Part shown: positions 40,020 to 50,089 of the stretch, in pieces
Layout of the letters: each line of letters starts with the position of its first letter
Numbering within the stretch: the stretch's first letter is position 1
From: Eudromia elegans
Taxonomy: Eukaryota > Chordata > Aves > Tinamiformes > Tinamidae
Reading direction: 5' to 3'
Length of the DNA stretch: 64,000 nucleotides
Assembly (NCBI GenBank): GCA_003342815.1
Contig: PTEX01000012.1
Span: 5,403,825 to 5,467,824, forward strand
Notes under the pieces: generated by a model
Databases searched by the model: none
Told to the model about the DNA's origin: nothing
The model's input: only the letters and a program-made list of their open reading frames with translations
Program-made: the position numbers and the translations under genes

Positions 40020-40565
40020 ATGGCTGAGGAGCCCCTAGGAGCTACTGTTAAAACTCCGTCCTGCTCCGTTGCGGCGGGGCAGGGTATCCTGCCTTTGGAG
40101 GAGCAGCGTAGAGCTTTTTCTCTCCAGCTCCAATCTTCAGTCTTATCTCTCTCCATTTTGACTGCCATCTTGATGGCTTTCTGTGTCTGCCACAACCATC
40201 TTCCTTTTACTTCTCTGTGTGCCCCATTTTTATTCTTTTTCTGTGTTTACCCTGCAACTATATGTTGTTGTTTGTGCTGTGCTGCCCTAAATTTCTCCTT
40301 TCTTGCAAGATGGCTTCTTGTCTCTGCTGCTCTGTTTTTGCTCTTTCGTTTCTGTTTCAGTACCTGTTTCTTTCCCCTCCAAACGCAGGCAGGTAGCCGT
40401 GCCTCTCAAGCAATGCACTGGTTCCCTGCCTGTGCCAAGGTCCTCCCTCTGCGTCCGCCTCCTCCTCCTGGGAGGACAGAGGAGCTGGTAACAAGGTCTG
40501 GAGGGCCCAGGTTTGCCGCTTGCCTTCTGTCCATGCTGACATCTAATGGCAGGTGCAACTCTTGA
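40020..40565 (+). other. Unassigned 181-codon open frame, probably not a gene
   Basis: The longest non-transposon open frame. It starts at ATG in a good Kozak context (G at -3, G at +4). Its predicted product has an ordinary N-terminus and a Cys/Phe/Leu-rich middle (about residues 45-120) that would look like membrane segments. The middle is hydrophobic because the plus strand is pyrimidine-rich there, which also removes stop codons. It then has a Pro-rich tail. An antisense frame of 159 codons (39716-40195) overlaps its start. No domain or homolog is recognised, and no splice or polyadenylation signals are clearly attached. Most likely a chance frame from base composition. Confidence 0.1.
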
Positions 40566-41444
40566 GAATTTTCAAAAATATTTATTTTATTTTATTAAAA
40601 AAATAGACACGGTCTCCTGCCTTTAGATTGTTTTAAAACCCTGTGGGCTATTGTGGACCAAAATGTGAGTTTCTCCCTGAATTAATCCCATTCTGTTTAT
40701 AATTGAGAGGCTTCCAAAAAAGGGGCCCATAGAAGTGCTTCGCTTTCCTTCTGGTACTTTTTCTCTAGTTAGTTCCCTGGATAATTTTTCACCAAATTTG
40801 CAATAAGTATAGCAAAAAGAAATTTTTTTTTTTTTCTGGCTTGCTCCTTTGCTAGAGAACTTTTTACACTGGATTTTTGATTTATAGAAAATCAAAGACT
40901 GCTGAGCCTCCTTGCACTCGTCGTTCTGCATCTCGCTTGTTTAGGCGCTGTCACCTCAACGGCAATACACAGGCCTGGTCCTCGGGGAACGTGCGTGTTG
41001 TTTTCCCCTCTTGGGTGCTCTTCTCCCTCATTGCTTATTAGAAAGAAGGCGGCGGGTGGGTGTGAGGGGAGGACTGCTGTCCTCACAAATGTGCTAATTT
41101 AAACGAGTGCTATTTAGTCTTTCTTGTGGGGGTGTGTTTAAAATTGGTTCTTGTTTTGTTATATTACAGGCCTGAGTTCAGTCAGTAATGACCTCAATAG
41201 TGCCTGTTTTAATGTAATCCCTCCTTGCTGACTGCTGTTCCAAGAATAAAAATTTAAGCCAAAAGATTTAATGAAATCCTTTGGGATTAGTGCTCACTGG
41301 GCTGGGGAAATTGCATATCAACCTTTTCTCTGTACTCTAACCATAAGGTTTGGTATTTGAATAGGAGGGTGTCCAAGAGAGACAACTCGGAGTTCATCAA
41401 TAATTTACATTTTTGTTAGTTACAAACCTGGTATTTGGGATTCT

Positions 41445-41458
41445 GTTGCCATAGCAAT
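41445..41458. promoter_or_regulatory. RFX-like X-box (one mismatch)
   Basis: GTTGCC AT AGCAAT fits the X-box with one departure in the second half-site. It lies in a 1-kb stretch (about 41100-42150) free of recognised transposons and long simple repeats. This is a motif match only; a 14-bp pattern of this kind can occur by chance. Confidence 0.4.
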
Positions 41459-42493
41459 CCATCTGGGCCTGAACGGATAGTGTTTTAAGTGATGGTTGTA
41501 TAGGGATTCACAGTGTGTGCTTTAAATCTCATCTAAACTAATCCTCAGATCTGTTCTGTGACTTATTTGAGGCTTCAACAAAATCAATGTTACTCATAGT
41601 AAAAAGTTCATGTTGAAGCAAATTAAGCCTATAAAATATTAGACTATGCATATGACTAAGGATTTTAAAGTTGATAATATAGGACAATTTCTGTTTCAAT
41701 ATGTGAAGCAATTAATAAATGCCCACAATTCCATTTTCTCAAAATACATTTAATTTGTTGCACATTATGCAACTAGAAATTATCCAGACTATGTACTGGT
41801 TTATTAGATAATTTATACTTCATAATCGAATGCTAGCCTCATTTTCCTAGACGTCAGTTTTATGTTTTACAGGATGTCAGTCTATTCATAATACTGTGTA
41901 ACTTCCACTTTCCATTAATCTGATTTTTTCTCCCATAAATGACTCTAAGGCTGAGAGTAAAATTTGAAATCCCCCTTTTTGTTTCGAGTGCTACTAAGGC
42001 TGTGTCAGTTGAGCTGCCTATCACCCACCCTGCTAAGCTTGACTTCTGGCTAATATATTTGACTTTGCAGCCCAAAATTTCCAAGTGCAGCTTATTCAGA
42101 GCCTCCCGCACGGGCCATCTAAAGAGATGTCCTCAGGGTTGACAGGCAATTAATAAACTCCTCTGCAAATCTGGGAGAAGCTTCAGCTTTATCAGAGACA
42201 AGCCTCTCCTGAAACTGATGAAAATGTTGTCCAGCTGTATTCTTGAACTGTCACTAGACTGTAGCATATTCAGCTTTTCTTGCTCAAGAGTACTTGTCTC
42301 TGCAATATTATGCCATAGTCTTTGAAAGAAGACAGGTAAAAATATACAAAGATGCTCTTTCCTCTTTGGTTCAAGGTGGATTATGAAGGGTAAAATACAA
42401 GGGGCTTATTTTCACCTTGATTTTGTGATACTAAAAGGTTCCTTGTTGCCTGTAATATATAAGTAAGTCTATGAGTTAAAAAAGGATTTTCTG

Positions 42494-42513
42494 AAAAAAA
42501 AAAAAAAAAAAAA
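42494..42513. repeat. 20-base poly-A homopolymer
   Basis: An uninterrupted run of 20 A in AT-rich DNA between an exon-free stretch and the 43.7-44.0 kb repeat cluster. Confidence 0.96.
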
Positions 42514-43693
42514 TTACAAGAACTCCCTTGATTGCAGTGGAGTAGGAATTCATTGCATGAGAAAAAAAAGGGATGCATATCCTTAAGTTCAGTGTGGCTG
42601 ATTGAGCTTCATTTATTCTAGAGATCCGTTTTTTCTGCCACAGCTTAATGAGACTATTTCCCTAACTGGTTACAAATAAGTTTTACTGGGAGAAGAGAAC
42701 TTAGAATTAACCCAAAAAGGCTTTGTTTTGATTGCTTTTGCATATCCCTATAACTAACTGCACTAAGAGTTGCAGATCATTGAAATGATTACTTACCCTA
42801 CAATTATATGCCCTGAAGTATCTTCTGTACGTACCATTTGTAAAACACAGATTATGCTTCAGCGGGTTATTACAAGATGTGTTCAGGCATATCAAAATGT
42901 GTTTCTGTTGCTATTTTCAATGGTTTCATTAGGAAAAAAGAAGTCTTCCCTTTCAAATAGTATTGAAATGAAAGCTGAGCCTGGAAAGATACTAGTAACA
43001 TGACAGATGCTATTTGTAGCTCTAGAAATATAGTTGTCACTGCAGGGGATCTCCCGCACTGAAGACCCACGGGAGACCAGAACCAAGGGTGAATGAATTA
43101 ATCTCCTGGCACATCTTATAAAAAATAGCCTGTGCTTAATAGTAAGCAACAGAAAGACAATTGAATTTCTCTGGTAATGTTTTGACTTTTCTCTATAAAA
43201 AAAAAGGAGTATTTTCATAATCCTTTCAAGGTGTATGGTAGTCTTCTGGATTACTGCTGATTTTTATTGATTGGGTTTTACTTAGGCATTCCAGGTCTGC
43301 ATTGTGGGTTTTGTACATTTCAGGAACTGCCTCTGTCCGCTTCAAGGGAGCGGCCAGGCTGTCTCTATTTCCACTTAATGAAGCACCACTCTCACTCGTG
43401 GCTTTGCTTAATTTTGCTTCTCCTGTCTACAGCATGACCTGCATTCTTGTTCAGTTATTTCTGATTAATATTCAGGTAAACATCCCTCTCTTCTTTCCTT
43501 TGCACTTTCTGGCTCTGCGGCAGTAGAAACAGTTAATCTTTGGCACGGCTCAGTGATATATGACCCAGCTTGACACGGACAGCTTAGAGAAACAGGGGCA
43601 GACTGAGACAGGGCACCGCAGTGTTAATTTTTCTAAGGCACTTACAGTTACCGTTATTCCCATACAAGATGTTTGCGGAGACCTGAACCAAAA

Positions 43694-43743
43694 GCCTGGG
43701 TTTGAACCCCAGGGAACAGCCTGGATTTGAACCCCTGCCCCTG
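43694..43743. repeat. Imperfect 25-bp tandem duplication with two B-box-like words
   Basis: Two adjacent 25-base units (43694-43718, 43719-43743) both begin 'gcctgg' followed by 'tttgaacccc'. On the minus strand each contains a word matching the RNA polymerase III B box (GGTTCAAATCC and GGTTCAAACCC). The first unit also forms a near-perfect hairpin around its B-box word. No A box or cloverleaf fits, so a tRNA gene is not supported. The old CR1 begins about 60 bp downstream. Confidence 0.85.
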
Positions 43744-43804
43744 CAATGAGCCAAACTGAGAGCTTGCAGATTTGGAAAAGCTCAGATTTGTGTCTGAATT
43801 TCAG

Positions 43805-44012
43805 GTCATACAATCACAGGATCATTATGGTTGGAAAAGACCTTCAAGATCATCACATCCAACTATAAGTTCTTAAAACCCTGCCTGCTACACTGTGTCC
43901 GTAAGAGCCTCATCTACACTGAACAGGGATGGTGACTCCACCACTGCCATGGGCAGCCTGTTCCAATGCTTGACCAGTGTTTCCATGTAGAAATTCTTCC
44001 TAATACCTATAA
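43805..44012 (-). mobile_element. Older CR1 LINE 3' end, antisense
   Basis: The plus strand reads 'caatcacaggatcattatgg', 'ttggaaaagaccttcaagat', 'gggatggtgactccaccact' and 'gggcagcctgttccaatgc', ending near 'aaattcttcctaata'. This is the antisense view of a CR1 3' end. The octamer end is decayed and several diagnostic blocks carry substitutions or small losses, so the copy is older than those at 12.1 and 61.9 kb and resembles a different subfamily, with 'ttggaaaagacc' in place of 'ttggaagggacc'. It lies about 60 bp beyond a 25-bp tandem duplication. Confidence 0.92.
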
Positions 44013-44889
44013 GTTTGGGAGGGTTTGAATAACAAGGAGAGGCAAAATTTTGCTTAAAAATTTGGCAAGAGATATTTGAATACAGGAGGTCAGATTGGTT
44101 CTGTTACTAGCTGTGTCAGCAGGTCCACAGCTAATAAGGAGCACCAACCTGCATAAGGCCTGCCAAGGCTCTTTCCAGATATGTTACAAACTCTAGGAAA
44201 GAAATGAGGTGATCCTACAGCTGTATATTCCACCAGCACCTAAATTATCCTAAGCCCTTTCTGAGCCACGCATTTCCTATCATTGTCCAGCTAATTTAGC
44301 ATTGTTCGAGTGTTCCACAAGTGCCTATTGATATCTAAGACAAAACAGAATAGACTGCTAAACGGAAGAGCTAAGCCACATGGTTTTTACAGGGTTTAAA
44401 AATGAATAATGAAATAATCCTGTGTGCTTTGGACTCATGGAATATATGGCCTTCGGCTCAAACACACGTGATTTGTTGCCCAATAGATTCCTTCAGTGGA
44501 TTGCCATGCAAAAAATGCCTTCTGGGATGTCACAGCTGTTAAAAGAAAAATACAAGAGGCGGTATTAATTTATTGCTAAAAAAAGAAAGGAAAAGTAGAT
44601 TTTTAAATCAGCTGTACTGTGGACCCTTTATTATTTGGGTCATTAGTGATAGTAGCCAGACTCACTTGGAATGAGATGCTGGAGGGAATTGTGATTTGCC
44701 TTTTCTAAAGAGTAGAGTAAGGGTTGATGTGATGCAGGCTGACAATCTTATGTAATAACTGCTTCATCCTTCTCTGGAAAAGTTAATCCTAAAGTAAAAA
44801 TATATTCACCTATCTTGTTCTCATCCATTTGACTCTTTTTTGGACTGCTTCGGACAAAGTACTTATCACTGATTTGAGGTAATTACTGG

Positions 44890-45110
44890 CACAAACCGCG
44901 GGGGCCGAGCACGTGCTGCCGCGCAGCCCCGTGCTCATGTCCAAGGCCAGGGAAAAGGCTGCCGCTCTCACTGGTCTCTTCTTTTCCTCCACACTCTAAT
45001 GGTGCAATTTGGCCCAGATCTAATACAGCGTGCGAATTTAATTTCAAACGGGGGATTGCCACGGCCGCAGCTGTCACCCTCCCCAAAGCACCCAGAGCCG
45101 CAGGTGGCCA
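44890..45110. promoter_or_regulatory. Small CpG-rich patch with CACGTG E-box
   Basis: In AT-rich, CpG-poor surroundings this patch has about seven CpG in its first 45 bases and more downstream ('cagcgtgcgaa', 'caaacggggg', 'cacggccgcag'). It contains the palindrome GCACGTGC (44909-44916), an E-box bound by bHLH-ZIP factors such as USF or MYC. It is short for a CpG island, but CpG retention in a bird genome suggests germline hypomethylation. No TATA box with matching downstream start is obvious. An exon-like segment follows about 290 bp downstream. Promoter, enhancer or chance GC patch are all possible. Confidence 0.4.
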
Positions 45111-45402
45111 CATGTCATTTAGATGCCCAGAATGTGGTAGCAGGTTTCAAAAGATATTTGTGTGCACAATCTGTGGATGGATTCCCCATTCCTCCTTGTA
45201 CTGCAGGACTGGAAACTTGGTCTTTTATGGAAAATGAGTTACATGGATTTTCTTCTTTTCTGGACTCTTTCATGAAAATCCTGGGCTTATAATCTTGAAG
45301 TTAATGTAAAACTAAATGTAAAAATTCAGACTTCAGTGATAAGAATGAACAGGTTATTTATCTTACATAGATGATTAATGCATTTCTTTATTTCTCTTAC
45401 AG

Positions 45403-45462
45403 ACCTGGCATCCTGAATAAACAAAGAGGAGAGAGTCAAGAACTCAATCTATATTGTGAATA
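45403..45462 (+). other. Candidate 60-nt exon (strong splice signals, identity unknown)
   Basis: The segment is preceded by a good branch-point/polypyrimidine/acceptor arrangement (GATTAATG, then TTTCTTTATTTCTCTTACAG). It is followed by the donor ATA|GTAAGT. The length is 60 nt, divisible by three. Only one frame is open: starting at the second base it encodes 19 codons beginning PGILNKQRGE and ending LYCE, which implies phase-2 introns on both sides. I do not recognise the peptide. A 60-nt stretch is open by chance often enough that the frame proves little, so the splice signals are the main support. It could be a cassette exon of a large gene spanning this window, a lncRNA exon, or a pseudo-exon. 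Confidence 0.3.
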
Positions 45463-48400
45463 GTAAGTGAACTAATTACATATTCTGAAGCCGAGCACTA
45501 TTCTTAGTTGCATCCTGTGTATTTTTCCCTGTTTGCACTTATTTAAGTAACAAGTAAAAGAAATGAGTGGAGTGAACATTCCTGCCCTCTGTCCAACTCA
45601 GTTTCATTTCACAGAAGTACATTTTTATTCATCCTATGATCATCTAAGGTAGGAGGCAGTGTATTGTTGTTCCTGCCCGTAGTGAAAATATAGCTTTTAC
45701 TTCTCCATAAAAAGGAATTGTGTTGGAAATTTTGAAGACCAATACCTCAGTTTTCGGTCAGTAAATTCAATTTGTGTTGGGTGAGAACATAAGAAAATAA
45801 GAGAGTTTTATGGGTTTGTGTTAATTATTGAATACTGTTTCAGACCAATCGCCTACAAAAAAACAACACATCTGCCTGTGAAGATTGCTCTTTGATAACT
45901 ACTGTTTTGCAGAACTTCAAGAACTTAAGACTATCTGTTGAGACAGGAAAATGAGCCCTGCTTGTGTTGTGGGTGATATTATTGATGTTGTGCTTTGAAA
46001 ATAGTCTCAAGTTGCTGAGTAAAGTACCAGTTGTGATACAGTGGAAAACAGACAGTGCTTTTATTGCAAATGCTGAGTGATAGCCCTGGCAAAACAAGCA
46101 GGGGATTTGGTTGTGCTGCCTGATTGGGGATCAAAGCGTAGCAGTAGCCTTTGGGAACCAGCATGGATGAATGCCTGTTAAAGCATTTCTGCTAGCAGCT
46201 CAAACCAAACAGTTCCTCTGTGCTATGTGCTAGCAGAGGCTGCCTCTTTGTGGCAGAAGGTTGTGGACAGTACATACTGCCCATAGGACGTGTTCAGTTT
46301 GGTAGCATTCTGCCCATAGAATGTATTTCTGAAAGTGCAGCATGCAGGAGAACTGAAAAAATACTGTCACATATGAAATCTTTGTTTAGCCAAACAAGTG
46401 TGTGGAACACACTGGATTTGGATGGGAATACATCTTAGATATTTTCTGACAAGCAAATAAAATAATATTCAGTGGGAAAAAAAATATAAACCAAATGTAT
46501 TTTTGGCAAAAGAAAAAATGCCCAATGACTTTCTGAGCAACCAGGTTCAGTGACAGGCCTTAACATTAAGTTTCATCACTGACATCATGAAAGGAAATGT
46601 GTGACATTTAACTGAGACTGAGCGTAACATAACTCTTCTTTGAAAATTGGGTGCTATATATGGATGGCTACTTATGTAATACACCCAACTGTGCTACCAG
46701 ACATATAACGAGACATCTCTATATGTTCCATCGAATCATTAAAAAACAAGTCAACTTTTAAAAAGCTCTAAAAAATCAACAGCAGTTGTCTTCAATTTAT
46801 TCATTCCTTTTAACTTTCCATTGCTGCTTCTGTCAATCTTGCATTTACAATCTTGACATTCTGTCAATTCTCCGTTTTCTCTCCTTCTCACTTCCGATGG
46901 TTGACGTTGTGCATCTGCTGTCATACCTCTCCTCACCCTTTATTTTTCAGGCCTTATATCCACACAGGTAAACTACTCTTAACATCTTCTCCCCTTACGC
47001 ACACAGTGCCATCTCTCCTTCCTCTTTGCAGATTTGACCTGTAGAATGTTCCTGATATTAGGAAAATTCTGAGCTTGCCAGGTGTCTACACTATGAAGTA
47101 GACATACTGCAGACCAAAGGAATCCAATAATGCTCAGAGCAATGCCCTAGAACTATATCCAAGGAATTGTGAAGGGTTGCAATTTATGAAATGTATATGG
47201 GTCAGCTCTTGCAGTTTTTATTTGACATGCAGAGAAATACAATGGGAGTTTGGGGATTTGTTATTTAAAACTCAGGATGCCTTCAAACAAATCAGTTATA
47301 CTTCTCCCCAGGACCTTAAGTTTTGGCAGCAGATGACTGATGGAAACGTGTATAAATGTTAGCAATTCCAGCAAGTCATATAACATAAATGATGAAGGCG
47401 TAGAACAAATTGAGAAGTTGCTGTAGACCTGGTCGTAGTAAGTGAATTTCACTATTATAGACACTCAGACATATTTTTTTCACTTGTATTCCTCTGTCAA
47501 CTGGCCGGGACTCACAGACAGATTCTGTTCTAGAGCAGCCTCGATTTATCTGTATATAGTGAGAAAAACTTAATTAACTCTTATTGATACGCCATCACAT
47601 ACAAATTCTCTCTCCCCTGCTGGCAAAATAGGTTGATGGAACCTTTTTGTAGTAACCATCAGTTAATTTTATCAGTCATGGTATTAATGATTATAAACTA
47701 CAAAAGTCCTAACAGTGAATATATAATTACAGAAATGAAACTATACAGTGGTTATTTAACAGTTGTAATGTGTTAATTTATTTAGCTCTCTCTTTGGAAT
47801 ATACATGAGAAATTAGAATAATAAAACAGAAATAAAATTAGGTTTAGCTTTCATCCATCATCGAGGAAAAGTGTTTCCTGCTTCAACAGAGCATACATTC
47901 AGCCCTGTAGGGAAGTTCACGTAGGCTGCCTTTGGGTCGACTGAAAATACATCCCTTGTGAACTGTGTGCTATTTGAACACTAAGGAGTAACTTGTTTTC
48001 TTGATACTGGATTGGTTCAATTATGCATCTTCATTTTAAAGTATTTCTTTTTCTCAACCACATTTCTGAATTAAAAGCTAAATTTCAGAAAACTCAGAGC
48101 TAAAAGGCAAAAATGCTGTTTTCCAGAAGCAGATAAAATGATTTTTGTTCTACGTTCTTACTAGGAAAAGACAAAATAAAAGCAATTATATAAACTAGAT
48201 ATTATGTTGTTTAATTTTTATCATCTTTATTTTAAATATCAGGCCTTTGTCATTTGGTTTTGATATTTCAAAACATTTTGTTGGAGGAGGGAAAAAAGTC
48301 TTGTATCATGTGTACCAGCAAAGCTGTTCACACATAGTTAGCAGCAATCAAATTTCATCTGCCACATACTTTGGTTCATCATCTATTTGACATCTCTTAT

Positions 48401-49583
48401 GATTGCTGGTTAATGATAGTTTTTCCATTCTTCTTGCATAAATTCAAGTTCAAATAACGCCCTATAAATTAGAGGACTGCACAAATTAAGCGCTATTGCC
48501 TATGGAGGATGGTGGAACTATAATCAGTTGAGAGGAGGTTTGGCCTGTCAAAAGTGATTGTGTGGGCAGTCTCACTCCATTACATGGAGAGGAACTAAAT
48601 TCATGTTTTATTTGCCATTAGCTCACAAGCACCTAATATTATAGTTGTTTACCATCATTTCTATTTCTAAAGCAACCACATTTTATATTTTGCCATTTAC
48701 CATACAATATCCGGAGGCACGGGGTGTGCCAGAGGTAAGGGAACTAAATGAACAGATCCTTGGTTTTGGAAGGGTCAATTTTGTATAAGTTGAATTTATG
48801 AGCCTTCGAAAAAGAAATGAGCCTGTGGTTTCTGAATGTTCTCTGCTAATCACAATGATCTTCCATTATATTACAGTTTCAATCTTTCATTGCAATACAG
48901 TCATCTAGAAGCAGGATGGAAGTGCCCTCATTACCTGTGCTCCTAGGTTTTCTCATTGCCTATTAAGATTCATGTGCATATACTGCAGGTTTGGATATAA
49001 TAGTTCATTTGAGTGTTCACACTACCTGAATTCTTTAATGAGGTCTTCCCATAAATTAGTTTCACTTTCCTCCCTCTCCTCCCCCCATGGAAGTATAAGC
49101 TTGTTGGTAAAGTATAAAGTAACATTTGCAGAGTGTAACGATTTTTTGTCTCTGTTTTTGTGATGCTTTTAAGGCTGTTCAGAGTAGTATATTCCCTGTG
49201 ACTCATTTGCTTACAAAATACTGTGCCTCAGAAGCAGATTTTTCCCTTTTTTTATCGATCTTGTATTACAGCTTCAGCTTTGCATTTTTTAATGTGAGAT
49301 CTCTGGCATGGATTTGGATTCTGTAGTGCTTTGAGGTATGCTAGTTATGCAAGCTCATTTTGCAAAATGGCTCTGTGTATGTACTTCCCTGGGGCTTCAG
49401 TTTAGTTGTCGTCTATCATTTTAGCACTGTGATTGATTACTCCCCAGTATTTAATTTATCTTCTGCAGCTTCACAGCTTTTTCTTCAAATGGTAAACACA
49501 TACTTTTCTAGACACATTTTCAAAAGGTGTCTTTTCCAGGTGCACCAGAAGTCATGTAAGCACATTTTTCTTAGCCAGGAAAT

Positions 49584-49608
49584 TAACCATTTAAACCATT
49601 TAACCATT
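49584..49608. repeat. Three-unit TAA(A)CCATT tandem repeat
   Basis: Three units of TAACCATT, the middle one with an extra A, followed by TAAATAAA. Simple slippage repeat. Confidence 0.9.
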
Positions 49609-50071
49609 TAAATAAACGATTGACTGATCTTGTATTCCATTATTTGGCAGCTTTGCACTTGAAATCTGTGAATCTGTGTCGTGTTTTTCATTCTTAAATA
49701 CCATTATTTTGAATTATACATGTTATGTATTTACAAAATACTCTGTCCATAATATAACAATAATAAAAGGATCATGCACTTTTTTTTTTTTTAAGTCCCT
49801 GGACCCAATGCATGGCCTGGTGCTATCTCCAGATCACGTCAATAGAATTTTAACACCTTTACACATTAGCTTTCAAAAGCTGGCTATTTGCTAGTTTGGT
49901 TTATTTGCTGGATTTTCACAGGATGTCTTAACTCAGTGGAGTAAAAAGGTGCTTAGTTTCATATATATTGTGTTACTCTATTTTAATGAGCTACTATCAG
50001 ACATCAAATTGACTATCAACTTGGCTGTGATTTTAAATAAGGCCCTTTCACAGTTATAGTAACCTTCCATT

Positions 50072-50089
50072 AAAAAAAAAAAAAAAAAA
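50072..50089. repeat. 18-base poly-A homopolymer
   Basis: An uninterrupted run of 18 A in AT-rich unique DNA. Shorter runs of 13-14 T occur at 30161-30173, 40823-40835, 49780-49792 and 59440-59453. Confidence 0.95.

Larger units (their letters stand above)
40566..43693. other. No gene; part resembles conserved non-coding DNA
   Basis: Apart from T and A homopolymers, 41100-42150 lacks recognised transposons and simple repeats. It contains the X-box-like site at 41445 and words such as GCTAATATATTTGACTTTGC. That texture is typical of conserved regulatory DNA, but conservation cannot be judged from one sequence. Confidence 0.5.

Noticed and set aside
43694..43743. tRNA gene on the minus strand
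   Set aside because: Two B-box words are present, but the T-arm pairing is out of register and no A box or acceptor stem fits.
45101..45114. CTCF site in 'ccgcaggtggcc'
   Set aside because: One base short of the core consensus, so the register fails.
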